Source of the DNA: Ascarosepion bandense | Lineage: Eukaryota > Mollusca > Cephalopoda > Sepiida > Sepiidae | Direction of reading: 5' to 3' | Assembly (NCBI GenBank): GCA_037127315.1 | Contig: JBBBDQ010001156.1 | Span: 3,841,001 to 3,905,000, forward strand | Length of the DNA: 64,000 nt | In this document: positions 17,998 through 29,330 of the stretch, piece by piece | Numbering within the stretch: position 1 is the stretch's first letter | Layout of the letters: every line of letters starts with the position of its first letter | The notes under the pieces: generated by a model | The model's database searches: none | Told to the model about the DNA's origin: nothing | The model's input: only the letters and a program-made list of their open reading frames with translations | Position numbers and translations under genes: made by a program

Positions 17998-19056
17998 GTT
18001 AATCTATTAATCTTGAGAGGGCTGATGCTGCTGGCGCCTTGCGTGTTGTTATTTGGTTTAGGGGTTGGTAGGTGTTGTTTTCTTTTGGGGTTGGTTTCTC
18101 CTTAATTTAATGTATGTTATTTTGTATTGGGGCGTGTGCTTTTTTGTTTTTTTATTTTTATTTTTTTGTTTTTTATAAAATATATTTTTTATAAAATATA
18201 TCTTTCATAAAAAATATTTTATAATATTCCATAATATTTCAACTGTTTATAAAATATAATATTTTATAATATTTAAGACATATATTTCTTTTATAAAATC
18301 TATCCTTTATACAACATATTTTATAAATATAAAATATATTTTTTTATTTATTTATCTACTATTCTGTTTCAACTGCATTGTTTTTTGTTGGTATTGTATA
18401 AGTTTTGTTTACTTTTTCTGTTTATTTATTTATAGGGTTGGTCGTGTGCATTTTTTGTGTTTTTGGGGGGGAGTTCTGGTTGTTTTTTTTTTGTTTACTT
18501 AAATTTTAGCGAGAAATATTTGCGATGTTTGCATATTACTGCTAATTCGTCTCTACGGTTTAGTAAATCGTTGCTGTTAGGGTACTGGAGAATGTGTAGT
18601 TTTTCACTTAGACATAAAGGGCAGATGTCATTAAGTGAGTTGCAAGTTCTAGTTTTTTCTAGGATTTTCCATTTTACTATTCAGTTGCAACAGAATAGTA
18701 GATAAATAACTAAAAAAATATATTTTATATTTATAAAATATGTTGTATAAAGGATAGATTTTATAAAAGAAATATATGTCTTAAATATCATAAAATATTA
18801 TATTTTATAATATTATAAAATCGTTTAAATATTATAAAATATTTTTATGAAAGATATATTTTATAAAAAATATATTTTATAAAAAACAAAAAAATAAAAA
18901 AAACAAAAATAGCACACACCCCAATGCAAAATAACATACATTAAATTAAGGAGAAACCAACCCCTAAACAAAGTAACACCTATCAACCCCTAAACCAAAT
19001 AACAACACGCAAGGCGCCAGCAGCATCAGCCCTCTCAAGATTAATAGATTAACCTA
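17998..19056. repeat. Long palindrome, ~375-bp arms
   Basis: The arm from ~17998 to ~18376 is repeated in reverse complement at ~18682-19056, with a spacer of about 305 bp. The outer parts of the arms contain CTTGAGAGGGCTGATGCTGC and GGCGCCTTGCGTG; the inner parts are AT-rich (TATTTTATAAA-type). Arms differ by scattered substitutions and a few indels, so it is old enough to have drifted and not a simple assembly fold-back. The spacer has no recognised content. Confidence 0.75.
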
Positions 19057-19158
19057 TTACAGTATAACGCTCCACATTTGTATCGAGCACTCTTTATAAA
19101 AGTAAATGCATAAACAAAAGGTTAATAAACCTACGAGTTCAACAATTTAGTTACAATA

Positions 19159-19202
<44 letters not shown>

Positions 19203-20212
19203 TGTTTAATTAAATACAGAATATCTACTCAAATACGAGTATCTTTTACAATAATTTCGAAACAAATATATATATATTTCAAAAATGTCGAAATTTAATT
19301 TCGTTAGATGGTCATTTCAGCGAGAAAATTCTCGCTTTATCAGCAACGGTCGAGAAAAAAAATTTTATTCATTCAAATATGTTACAAAATTTCTATACCG
19401 GAAGATGCGGATGGACATTTCATATATATTTATATATACATCTATAAAGACTCACTTTAAACGATTAACTTATTTGTGAATACAAAACATGTAAATATTC
19501 TAGTATGTGTGTATATATCAATGTATGTAAATGTATTTATTTACAGATCGTTATAAACTTCTGTATTTTATTTCATGTATATGTATGCCCGAAGATTATG
19601 GAAAGTCTTCTTCAGAAAAAAAAGGTATTCTTTTCAGAGTATTTAACAGAACTCATTAGAAATTTATTTCCCGCTATTTTCTTCTACTCGACGAACACCA
19701 TGGTGGAAAACCCAATTCTTTTTCTTCATAGCCAGTAATTCTGCCCACACTTTCTGTGAAGTTCTTTTGTTTGTTTGTTTGTTTTGGGGGGGCTTTTATT
19801 TTTGTTTTGTTTTTTTGTTTTTTCTAGAATGAAGCTAGAGATGATTCGGGTTTTCAAACTGGCGTCAATAAGACGCTCTCTTGTATTCCCAGCAGTTCCT
19901 CATCGAACATAGGTGTGTTCTGATACCATAGGGCTTTTAATGTCTTTACTTATTTTTTTTTCTAATTCCTGTTTGGTAGCGCACTTGCGGAATTAGTTTG
20001 AGCAAAGTAACACGGCTTAAACGGCGAATTCTGGCGTGTGTGATGCGTCGATTTTCATTAGTGACGGCAATGAACGACAATCGTGTCTTTTACTGAAGCG
20101 GAATAGCACTGCGTAGTAATTTGATGTCGATTTTGACTCATCTAAAAAAATTGAAAATAACTGAGAAACCTCTATATTACATATTGGTCCTTTTTTTCTT
20201 TTTGCTTCCATC
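19203..20212 (+). other. No recognised feature
   Basis: AT-rich DNA with short TATA-like and T-rich tracts. CTACTCAAATACGAGTATC at ~19222-19240 recurs in similar form near 30600-30800 and 60710-60730, so a minor dispersed repeat is present. Confidence 0.4.
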
Positions 20213-20214
20213 GT

Positions 20215-20254
<40 letters not shown>
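20213..20254 (+). repeat. (CT)n microsatellite
   Basis: Perfect CT dinucleotide run. Confidence 0.95.
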
Positions 20255-20257
<3 letters not shown>

Positions 20258-20265
20258 GCAGGATG

Positions 20266-20365
20266 TAAGCATGGTGCAATGGACAGTGACTTAGCAGAAC
20301 GAGTAATCGAAAAATCGAGTTCGGATTCCAGTCGAGTTCGGATTCTAGTCGAGTTCATTAGATTT
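20266..20365 (+). mobile_element. SINE head fragment, tRNA-derived
   Basis: TGGTGCAATGG fits a pol III A box. GAGTTCGGATTCC followed by GAGTTCGGATTCTA fits a B box that has been duplicated. Resembles the head of the SINE at 47300-47604 but lacks its body. Confidence 0.45.
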
Positions 20366-21425
20366 ATAGGATACAACTCCTATATTATTCATCAACTAAC
20401 TAAAACACACAAAGTAAAATTATACCCCCGCAAAATCGGATTCAACGCCTGAAAACAATTTGAAAAAACCCAAACCAAGGCAAATTTCACAAGTCAGAGT
20501 GAAAAGTAAATTTCTGGATCCTGATTGGACTGGAAATCAAAAAAGTGATACATGACGTCAGTCAATTTTTTTTCAGACCTAAAGAAGAAAATGCCTGCTG
20601 GAGCCGGTCACATGATAAATCCACTACTTAAACGAAATCTCTTGACCGATTAAACTGAGTCCGACATGATAGCGGTTAACTGACGCACCTTGTGGCAATG
20701 TAACAAAAGAAATTTCAAGAAGCCGACCCGGACGTAAGGGTACGTCACATATTTATTCTACCTCCTCTTTAATATCACCTCACGCCGCCAAAGAAAACGA
20801 CATCAACAACAGGACACTCTAAGTACAATTTCTTTATTTGTTTCACCTTCTTTCTCACTCTGTTGCCAACCTAACACAAAAGAAAAAGGAACATAAGACT
20901 TCACATTCGGCTACTTCAGTATACGCCCGGGGAAATTAGCTATTTACTACCATCAACCATGGAACTCTAAACTTCTGATACTTACATTTCTCTTTGAACA
21001 ATTTCAACTAAAAAACTATAGGCATTCTCTATGAACATTTTCCTTCTCCCAAATAGGTTATAGTGTTCAGTTAACAAAATTTCATTTATATTTTTCTTCT
21101 CACAATTTTGTTGTTCTGTTAATAAATTAATATCTTTAATTTACAGACGAAATATTTTATCTTTCCACATTTCAACATCCAACGTTCATCCTTCTATTTA
21201 AATTGTGGGGACTTCGGACGTGTTTGGCACGAGGCCCCTACATATTCATTTACGTACAAATATTGTTGGAAAATGTATGAATCTATCCCTCCGCTATTGT
21301 TTAAATAGTAAAACTGGTATCTGGCAAAATCTTTTTTTTTTTTTACAAGAAATATTGTAAATATAATATTCACTTGCAAAAAAAAATTCTCACAATGATT
21401 CAGCTTTAAATAATACACGAAGGGT
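20366..21425 (+). other. No gene; CRE-like motifs
   Basis: TGACGTCA (20554-20561) is a perfect CRE-like palindrome, and TACGTCACATATTTATT follows near 20742. This could be a promoter or LTR fragment (TGTGGCAATG at ~20692), but no gene or second LTR supports either. Confidence 0.25.
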
Positions 21426-21612
21426 TTAAGGCGGCCAGTCAGTTAAGTGCCATACGTGATGCACGATTGGGGCGATCATGTCTCGAAAGAGATATGACTG
21501 ACTGGACAAATGATAATAACGCAGTAGGCTGCCATTGATTTCTGCGGTAGACTGGTTGCCAGCCACGGCTATTGAACCCAATCTGTCCTGTTATTTGACT
21601 CATAGTTAGAGG
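21426..21612 (-). mobile_element. SINE body fragment
   Basis: Reverse complement of the SINE body seen at 47380-47604: landmarks TCAGTTAAGTGCCATACGTG, TGTCTCGAAAGAGATATGAC and CTGCGGTAGACTGGTTGCC. The tRNA head is missing. Confidence 0.8.
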
Positions 21613-21649
21613 GAGAAGAGATGTATTATATTATTATGTAGTAATTATG

Positions 21650-21702
21650 GGGGATCAGTTTATTACTTCATAACAATAGAAAACCGATCCCCCACTTTAT
21701 GA
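21650..21702. repeat. Miniature GGGGGATC hairpin
   Basis: GGGGGATCAGTTTATTACTT and its partner AAAACCGATCCCCCACTTTA form a ~50-bp imperfect palindrome. Related copies lie at 32848-32903 and 58302-58355. Confidence 0.6.
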
Positions 21703-21727
21703 TCAGTAGAAGCCTTAATCATGATTA

Positions 21728-21845
21728 AGCTTAGACGTGGTACAAGCACGAAAGTATGAGGTACCTAGTGAGAATCGAACTCATTACTCAGTTGTAATTG
21801 ATCTAGCAAGACAAACTTGTTAACCATTACACCACATGACGTTTC
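21728..21845 (-). mobile_element. tRNA-derived SINE head
   Basis: On the minus strand it reads CATGTGGTGTAATGGTTAAC (A box) and later GAGTTCGATTCTC (B box), about 45 nt apart, in a tRNA-like order. A second, diverged copy follows at once (21846-21968). Confidence 0.55.
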
Positions 21846-21968
21846 CATATCTTAGCGTAGATTAGTTGCGGTACAAGGCCGAAAGTATGGGACATCCGTT
21901 GAGGACCGAACTTACTCTTCGGCAGTAACTGATCTACCCAAGTAAGCTTGCTAAGCATTAAACCACGC
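21846..21968 (-). mobile_element. tRNA-derived SINE head, second copy
   Basis: On the minus strand: TTGGCGTGGTTTAATGCTTA then TAAGTTCGGTCCTC, followed by ACTTTCGGCCTTGTACCGCA, which matches the tail of the preceding copy. Tandem insertion or duplication of one family. Confidence 0.5.
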
Positions 21969-21989
21969 CAAGGTTTCCAGTGCATATAC

Positions 21990-22018
21990 TGATATATATA
22001 TATATATATATATATATA
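21990..22018 (+). repeat. (TA)n microsatellite
   Basis: Simple TA run. Confidence 0.9.
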
Positions 22019-22260
22019 GTGTATCGAGGCAGCAGATAATTTTCTAAGCATATATTGTTAAATATAAGAGACAATGAATGTTTATTATGCTTAGCCGTTC
22101 TAAACATCGTATTTTGGCTTTAATGTCAGGTGAAAATAAAGACAAAAATTCTCCAACTTATATATATCGATTCATTTCAGAAATATTTTCTTTCTTTTTT
22201 TCTATTTCAGTTTTTAGTTCTTTCTTTTTTGTAACTTCCTTCCCGCCTTCCTTACTTCTC

Positions 22261-22261
<1 letters not shown>

Positions 22262-22319
<58 letters not shown>
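22262..22319 (+). repeat. (CT)n-(AT)n compound microsatellite
   Basis: CT run passing directly into a TA run that bounds the element at 22320. Confidence 0.9.
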
Positions 22320-22322
<3 letters not shown>

Positions 22323-22732
22323 TGATTGATTGTCATTTACTTAGTTTCTAGTCATAAAAAGATTAGACCAGTACACATTGTATAAAAAATTTCTAAACGA
22401 GTTATAACGCGACCTAGGTTTCTACCATGAGTGGTGACTTCAGGCGATTTTCAATAACTGATTTTACCGCTTACTTTTTTTTTTCAAAAACGCTCATGTA
22501 ACGGTATTTTTTTTTTTAATGCTCATGAGGCAGGGAATTTTTGAACGCGCAATTTTTAAAATTACAAGAAATTATAGCGTTTTATCAATGGTAGAAACCT
22601 AGGTCGTATAATAACTAGTTTACAAATGGAAAATATTAAAATGTTCAACAATATAATTGTATTGAGTACTTTTTAATACAAATTTGCACTGGTCTAATCT
22701 TATTATGACCAGAAACTAAGCAATTAAACAAC

Positions 22733-22734
<2 letters not shown>
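22320..22734. mobile_element. (TA)n-bounded foldback element, copy 1
   Basis: Lies between two (TA)n runs (to 22319 and from 22735). Outer ends are inverted: TTACTTAGTTTCTAGTCATA on the left and TATGACCAGAAACTAAGCAA on the right. Further in, CGACCTAGGTTTCTACCATG on the left is matched by CATT/CAATGGTAGAAACCTAGGTC on the right. Same family as 39647-40057 and 59894-60510. No ORF. The right arm has lost the CTGAAGA box. Confidence 0.65.
22408..22446 (-). ncRNA. Hammerhead-like motif, decayed
   Basis: Minus strand: CGC, CTGAAGT (core A9 changed to T), CACC...GGTA as a weak helix II, GAAA, helix III ACC/GGT, C, then GCG. The core change probably inactivates it. Confidence 0.35.

Positions 22735-22779
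<45 letters not shown>
22735..22779 (+). repeat. (TA)n microsatellite
   Basis: TA run bounding the foldback element on the right. Confidence 0.9.
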
Positions 22780-22781
<2 letters not shown>

Positions 22782-23399
22782 TGAATTAATTGTACATTGC
22801 AATACGGAAATTTTTATGTTTCAAGATAGATTCTCTTAATCAGGCAATTTTGAATGTTGGTTGTGAAAATGATTTACATTTTAAATACAAAAACCCTCGG
22901 TTTGCTATGTATGCTTGTGGAAAAATATATAATTTATGTGTGTGTTCCTTTTAACTAATCAGGTTAAAGATTCGCTTTGGAATTTGGCCAGTAATTCCTA
23001 GGGAATACATACTTAGTTTTTTTTCCTTACTTTTTTTTCCTCCCTTTCCTCTTTCCCTCCGTTTTGCTCCCCAACGGTCAAAGTGTCAACCTGCTTTTAA
23101 CCTAATTTTATTTTATTTTGTTTATTTTGTATTGCTTCTCCCTTTATCTTATTCCTTTGATGTGTCTATTTTAGTACCGAAAATGTCCTTTCTGCTTTCC
23201 TCATATTTTGATCTCCTCTCCTAGAAAGCAGGACAGGGATGAAGAAAGAAAAGAACTTTTTATATTTATTTTCAGTAAATTTACTCTTTTTATTAATGCG
23301 TGTCTATTTTTAATTTTTTGAAAACCTTTGATTTATCGACAACATTTCTATTTTTTCCTGCTTTACTTTCTGCTATTATTATTCCATCTTTCTAATATC
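22780..23399 (+). other. No recognised feature
   Basis: AT- and pyrimidine-rich DNA without a recognisable element. Confidence 0.4.
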
Positions 23400-23750
23400 T
23401 TTTTTTTTATATCATCTCACCCCAAGCAAGGCATTTCCACTGCCACTATTGCGCATGGGGCTACATAGGGGAAGGTAAAGAGAAGGAGTGGTTAGACATA
23501 GGGAATGCCAGGAGGAAGGTGACAGATGAGTAAGGATAGCGAGGATGAGGGTTGGGCAGATGGGCAGAGTGTTTGATAGAATGGGAGCAGGTTAGTGTGT
23601 TAGGAGGTGTCTATTGACCTTACATTTAAACTCCTGGAGATTGTAGCCGTCGGGGAAGCAATCATTTGGAAGAGAATTCCACAGTCGGGAAGTGCGAGGA
23701 AAGAAACTGTTGGAGTAGAAGTTACCGCTGCATTTTATCGGTTTCACTGA
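23400..23750 (-). mobile_element. CR1/Jockey-like LINE, 3' fragment
   Basis: Reverse complement of a LINE 3' end. The element terminus AGTGGAAATGCCTTGCTTGG then GGTGAGATGATATAAAAAA is at the left, and the C-terminal coding part (LWNSLP...FPDGYNLQEFKC-like) is near 23600-23700. It is collinear with 53800-54120 of the longer copy. 5'-truncated. Confidence 0.75.
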
Positions 23751-24104
23751 TAAATATCTATTTATTTATTTATTGTAAAAAAATTTTGGGGGTAAGATTT
23801 TTTTTTTTTATGTACAGAATTTTATATACCAATATACTTTATTTTGATATCTCGTAAATTACTATTTTTCTTAAGCGAATTATTGGGTATATGCATGTTA
23901 ATTAATATAGAGTTTTTTTTGTTTTTATATATCAAGGGTGACGGGTCCATGTATGCAACGCATGCACTACATACCTTACCATTTTTTCCAGGATAAATAA
24001 TGTTGTGTAATTTAAAATTAATTATTTATAATTTTCCCTATCCACTTTGCACTTTTATTTCCCATTTCTTCATTTCTTAGGATAATTTTACAAACGATAT
24101 TATT
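23751..24104 (+). other. No recognised feature
   Basis: AT-rich; nothing supported. Confidence 0.4.
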
Positions 24105-24343
24105 TAGGGAGTGTAATTCACTTACGCGCAAATACCCTTGGGAAAGGTATTAATCCGTCTCTTCCTTCCAGTTATGGGTTAAATAGCAGGACAGACTGGG
24201 TTCTATAGCCTTGGTCGGCAATTAGTCTACCGCAGAAAGCAATGGCAACCTACTGCGGGATAATCTTCTACCAGTCAGTCATGTCTCTTTCGAGACATGA
24301 CCGCCCAAACGTGTATCACGTATGGAACTTAACTGACTGAATT
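24105..24343 (+). mobile_element. SINE, head-truncated
   Basis: Body of the dominant SINE: CACTTACGCGCAAATACCC, GGTATTAATCCGTCTCTTCC, CTACCGCAGAAAGCAATGGC, CAGTCAGTCATGTCTC, ending CTTAACTGACTGA. The tRNA head is absent. Confidence 0.85.
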
Positions 24344-24619
24344 AGGGAAATATTATTGTGCAAGTTCATGATTATACGCAGGAGAAATAGTGGAAGTGGT
24401 TTCCCGTTGCCTTCTCCACGTTTTATCGAGACAACACCTCTAAGCCTAAAGACAAAGACTCCTCGCCCGATAAGAAGCAACATGCGATACAGGTGTAACC
24501 GGACCGTCAACCTGCGACTGTTAGCATTAATTGCATACAGGGGACAAATTTCCTCAGTATTTATCCCTCGCCCGGAGTGGAAAGTCATTAGCGACAGGTT
24601 TCACCGGACCGTTCGTAAC

Positions 24620-25400
24620 AAGCAAAAAATAACTGTTGAGTTGTGGAACATTAGAACCATGAACAACTGTGAACAGCTGGAAATATGGAAGCAGGAGATG
24701 ACTAGTTTAGACATAAACTTTTTAGTCATATTGAAAACGAGATGGCCAAAGAATGGAGACTTCATCAGAGACGACCATAGAATTATATACGTGGAAATAA
24801 TGAAAAAGAGTCGGCGTTATAATGAATAAAGTTACAAGGAAAATGCATTATGAGATACTGCCAGATATCTGAAATGATTCTAGTAGTTAAAATGAAAGGG
24901 ATGCCTCTCAATATATCGGTAATAGTAGTTTATACACCCACAACACAAAGTACAGAAGAAGAATTCGAATCCTTCTACTCCATGCTAGATAGATTATGCC
25001 AAGACACAGTGCAAATCACAAGAAATCAGAATTATCATGGGAGATCTGAATGCCAAAGTTGGCCAAGAGAGAGAAGGTGAAACGGTCATCAGTTTCGGAC
25101 TGGGACACCACAATATCCGAGGTGAGAAAGGGGTTCATTGGTGAATAGTAAATGACCAGATAATATGCAGCACCTGTTTCTAAGAGCACCCAAGAAGACT
25201 ACGGACATGGGGTAGTCCAGGAGGAGAAATTAAGAACCAAATTGATTATATTATATAAAATAGAGATTCAGAAACGCAGTCTTTTATTGAAAAGCCCACA
25301 CAAGTGCTGACTGCGGAAGCGACCATCTACCAGTTGTGTGCAAAACTACGGATAAAACTAAGAAGATTAAAGAAAGCTAACACAGTCCTAAGACTGCAGT
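24620..25400 (+). pseudogene. RTE endonuclease remnant
   Basis: Reads ELWNIRTMNN, KQEMTSLDINFLVI and TRWPKNGDF (APE-like N-terminal motifs, with the usual E before TRW replaced by K). Then come NISVIVVYTPTT and, in another frame after 25020, IIMGDLNAKVGQERE. Frames change at about 24828, 24850 and 25020. The active-site Glu is lost and the frame is broken, so it is dead. Confidence 0.7.
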
Positions 25401-25554
25401 ACAATAGACTCGTGGAATGACCCGAACACGTAGGAAATGTATACAGTGGGCGTAAAAGCGAAATAGAAAGAAAAAATTGGAAACAGAATCTCAAAATGGG
25501 ATGCACGAAGAGTAGCTCTGGTGACATCAGAGAACGACATGATCTCAAAGAAAA

Positions 25555-26020
25555 AGCACGTCGGAAGAAAAACGAGTGGATCACCGAAGAAATTCTTGAC
25601 ATGATGCAAAAGAGACAGAAAACGATGCCAAGATATGGAACGGAATACAAGAGACTACACAAGCTCAAAAAGGACCGCACTCATAGCGGCTCTATTGACA
25701 TCGGCGAACGATATCATTCCTAAGGATAAAGCACGCCAGGAGAAAAACGAGTGGATCACCTAAGAAATTTTTGACATGATGCAAAAGAGACAGAAAACGA
25801 TGCCAAGATATGGAACGGAATACAAGAGACTACACAAGCTCAAAAAGGAACGCACTCATAGCGGCTCTATTGACATCGGCGAACATCATTCCTAAGGATA
25901 AAGCACGCCAGGAGAAAAACTAGTGGATCACCGAAGAGATTCTTGACTTGATGCAAAAGAGACAGAAAACGATGCCAAGATATGGAACGGAATACAAGAG
26001 ACTAAACAAGGAAATAAAGA
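25555..26020 (+). repeat. ~174-bp triplication inside the RTE linker
   Basis: GATGCAAAAGAGACAGAAAA recurs near 25602, 25777 and 25949 (shifts of about 175 and 172 bp). Copies differ by a few bases and the third is shorter. It separates the endonuclease and reverse transcriptase coding parts. Confidence 0.85.
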
Positions 26021-26389
26021 GCAAATGTAGAAAAAATTAAAAAATACTTCAGAGATGGGGCGAGTTTATCGGAGATCTTTTCCATGACAAAAGAGAGAGC
26101 AACCAACAATACACAAAAATAAGGAATCTACAACAGAGGAAATATACCGGAGGACCTAAGCAGATCCATTTTCATAACACTACCTAAGAAGCCAGATGCA
26201 AAGCACCGAACTATCAGTTTAATGAGCCAGATAATAAAACTCATCATCCGGATTTTGATGAACAGAGTGCGCAGAAGAAACAGCCCATACAAGAACAGTG
26301 TTTTCGTTAAAGATACTGAAACGAGGAATGCGGCATTCATGCTCAGAATGCTATCTGAAAGAGCAATTTAAACGCTGAAGGACCTTTAT

Positions 26390-27430
26390 CTGTGCTTTAT
26401 AAACTACACAATGACTTTTGACAAATTATACCACAAAGACACGCAAGACATGCTCGACAACCTTGATATTTTTTGAAAAGACGTTAGGATAATCAAGAAT
26501 CTATATTCTCAGCAAATAGCTTGAAGTGAAATCAGCAAATATACAAAAAGAGAAAGGGACGTAAGACGAGGATGTGTCTTCTCATCTCATCTATTCAACC
26601 TGTACAACGAAACAATTATGAAAGAAATAAAAACCTTGCCGGGATTCGTCATTGGCGGCCACAATCTCAACAATATCAGATACGCGGATGACACGGTTCT
26701 GATTGCAAACACGGAAAGGAAAATGCAGGACCTCCTACAGAAGGTAGCAGGAGAAAGTGAGAAGAAACGACTGAGCATAAACTTAAAGAAAACTGAGTGT
26801 ATGGTCATCAGCAAAAAGAGGAGCCCAAAATTCCAACTACAATTTGGAGAAACTAAAATAAAACAAGTAAAGAAATTCAAATACCTGGGAAGTGTTCTGA
26901 CAGAGGATGAAAAGTGCGGCATGGAGATCCAAAGATACATTGGCGTGGCCAAGTACGCATTACCAAAGCTAACCAGAGTACTGAGAAACAGGAAAGAGTA
27001 TTGGATTGCTATGTGATATCTGTCCTTCTGTATGGAAGTAAATGTTGGGCGATCTCATCAAAGATGACGGAGAAGCTTGAGGTAGCAGAAATGTGGTTTT
27101 ACAGAAGGATGCTGAGGATACCATGGACTGGGAACTTGAGCAGCGATGTGGTGCTTGAAAGGATGCAAACGAGAAGAAAAATCATACTTAACATCAGGAA
27201 TAGACAAATGAGGTTTCTGGGACACGTAATGATGAAGTGGGAGACTTGGAGAATTTAATACGCACAGGACGGATAGGAGGAAAGAGAGACAGTGGAAAGC
27301 AGTGCGAGACCTACTTGATATGTCTGAGCAAATGGATGGCTGAGCGGGGTTTGGGAGAGATGCTAAGAGAAAAATTATTGAGAGCGACAAGAGACAGAGC
27401 CCAGTGGAAGACCATGATCGCCTAGCTTCT
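26390..27430 (+). pseudogene. RTE reverse transcriptase remnant
   Basis: Motif A is degraded (MTFDKLYHKD). The best open stretch is 26618-27016 (132 codons): IRYADDTVLIANTERKMQ with the YADD centre intact, LSINLKKTECMVISKKR, KFKYLGSVLTEDEKCGMEI. A frame change near 27005 leads to CYVISVLLYGSKCW, EMWFYRRMLRIPW and QMRFLGHVM, then a C-terminal GKRDSGKQ region to 27425. Stops lie upstream of the YADD segment. The same C-terminal motifs recur in four other places in the window. Confidence 0.75.
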
Positions 27431-27460
27431 GAAGAGACACGACGGATGAAGAAGAAGAAT

Positions 27461-28290
27461 TAGAGAAAATGATTGTTGTTTAACGAAAAAGGACTCAAGA
27501 TAAAGCAATTAAATTACTAGCTTTTTTTTAGTGAGGGGGGCATGAGAGACATAATAGTGATGGGTTGAAAGACAGACAGTCTGCGAAAAACAGAAATAAT
27601 TTTGCTTGCTTTAAAAAAGGCCGTTGCTTTAGCTTTCTCTGTTTTATTATTCCCCTCAATCTGGGTGCATGAAAAAGTGAGACAGAATAATAAATAAGTT
27701 ACAGAGAGAAAGCCACCATAAAACAGAAATTATTTTGCTTGCTTTCCAGCCGTATAAAGTCGGTAGATATTCTCTACTGAAGTGATGGTGACTTTATTGT
27801 GTCCTGCTAAAATGAAAGACTTGCCTATTAAAAGAGCTTAGAGTTGGACAGATTTAGACAAAAAAATGTGTCATTCGGTTCTGAAGAGTATTTAGGGAAC
27901 TTCTGACGACTTTAGTGTCACATCAATTAACTTTCTTACTGACTTTTCAAAAGTTTTAACCCCTGGAGAGTATTTTTAACCCTTTTTGAACAATTCGTTC
28001 GTGGAGACAAATGGGGCAACCGTAGATGTCTATTTTTGTGATTGAAAGGGAACTGTTCATCTGTTTAAATGCATTAAGATATAATTTTAAATGTTTAAAG
28101 TTATTTTTAAAGTTATTTAAAAAGATTTCTTGGTAATATTGTATTTTATTTCATTAAACATGTTAAGTTTTTCTTCAAGAAAATTTTTAAAAAATCACTG
28201 CAAGAGTTAATTTAAAATTAAATTTAAGTATTTAAATTCAAATGTCATGTATTATTGAACTTTATCTTAAAAGAACATTTTTATAATTTA
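27461..28290 (+). other. No gene; short inverted repeat between direct repeats
   Basis: A ~25-bp direct repeat (ACAGAAATAATTTTGCTTGC at ~27590 and ACAGAAATTATTTTGCTTGC at ~27724) surrounds a segment with inverted ends (GCTTTCTCTGTTTTATTATT against AATAATAAATAAGTTACAGAGAGAAAGC). Possibly a miniature insertion. The rest is AT-rich with nothing supported. Confidence 0.35.
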
Positions 28291-28473
28291 GACTAAACTA
28301 TCGCCCGGTTCACACTACACCCACGTCTATTGAACAGGTGAAGAGGCTCATCCCTTGTTCCTTGCTTAGGATGTGGTTGCCGGTTTTCTCTTCTCCAATC
28401 TTTTCACTCTTACGTAGCCCCCTGCACATCAGTGGCGTTACTACCTTGCTCGGTGTGATATGATTAAAAAAAA
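28291..28473 (+). mobile_element. Short LINE-deletion derivative
   Basis: A ~120-bp head (CTATCGCCCGGTTCACACTA to TTTCACTCTTACGTAG) joined to the CR1/Jockey-like 3' terminus (CTTGCTCGGTGTGATATGAT then A-rich). The head also opens the long LINE copy at 56232 and is tandemly amplified at 37251-37730. Confidence 0.7.
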
Positions 28474-29140
28474 AATAATAATAATAATTTAGATTAAAAC
28501 ATAATTTATTTAGTTTACATCAAAATTACTTAAATTTCACTTTTACAGTTATCAATCATCAGCATTTTCTGAAACCTGTCATCAAGAGATAAGAAATTAA
28601 TTAAATTTTTTTTAAATGAAAATAAAAATGTCTACTTTTTGTTAAAATAGAAACTATTAACTTGAATTATTGTGAACAAGTTTAAACCAAAATTATTTAC
28701 TTTTTTCTTAAAAATCTGTGAAAAACACATTTTTGCGAGGGTGTCCGTTTCCCTCTCTAAGTTGGCAATCAGCCTGCATAATGGATTGCACGCTCTGGTT
28801 CGAAAGTCATCATTCGCCATTGATTTATCTATATATAAATGCAACTATGTATTTGGGAAACAATCCATACAAAAATTGTCAATTTAAAAAAAAAGATATT
28901 GTTACAAGTCAAAATATATATCGGCTTTAAATAAACCAGCGTCGCTACCACAATAGTAATAATCAGCTGAAGGTCGACGTAATAAAACAGAAATGCCTGG
29001 TCCGGATAAGCAGTTACTTCCGATGTCACATAAAAGCTGTCTTCGAATCTGAAGGCATTTTAAATGAATAATCTTTTTTCTGTTTTTCTCAGTTGAACAT
29101 GTGCGCAAGTTAGTTGAAAATATTTCTTGCCTATTGAAAA
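28474..29140 (+). other. No recognised feature
   Basis: AT-rich; small open frames here show no family resemblance. Confidence 0.4.
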
Positions 29141-29147
29141 ATCAGTT

Positions 29148-29330
29148 TTCCGTTCTCAATATCGTTCTCAATATCGTTCTCAATTTCCTGGTGCACACTA
29201 TAGGAAAAACTTGCGAAAAAAGAATAAAAGTATTGAGAAAGAGAGAGAATAATGATATGTGTTATGGCCAAAAAAGTATAAAAGTATTGAGAGAGAAAAA
29301 GAATAATGATATGTGTTATAGCCAATTGTC
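29148..29330 (+). repeat. Short tandem repeats
   Basis: ATCGTTCTCAAT repeated about three times (29160-29186). Then a ~52-bp unit follows twice: GAATAAAAGTATTGAGAAAG near 29221 and GTATAAAAGTATTGAGAGAG near 29275, each followed by AATGATATGTGTTAT. Confidence 0.75.

Larger units (their letters stand above)
17692..19202. mobile_element. (TA)n-bounded inverted-repeat element
   Basis: Bounded by (TA)n on both sides (17692-17738 and 19163-19202). The left end carries a hammerhead-like motif, and the centre is a long palindrome (17998-19056). The right end, 19065-19150, matches in reverse complement the left end of the element at 61580-62299 (GAGTGCTCGATACAA region). The left end matches the right end of that element, also in reverse complement. 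So both belong to one family. No coding frame is supported. Likely a non-autonomous element, perhaps Penelope-related. Confidence 0.5.
24356..27460 (+). mobile_element. RTE-type LINE, degenerate, near full length
   Basis: Endonuclease-like sequence at ~24630-25400, a linker with an internal triplication (25555-26020), reverse transcriptase at ~26390-27010 and a C-terminal region to ~27430, ending in a GAAGAAGAAG-rich tail. Many stops and frameshifts; no intact protein. The family resemblance is to RTE/BovB-type elements, whose endonuclease also gave the vertebrate CFDP2-like genes. Confidence 0.75.

Noticed and set aside
20552..20760. Host promoter with CRE and TATA-like motifs
   Set aside because: No gene follows on either strand; the motifs are short and could be part of an old LTR. 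Left as a note only.
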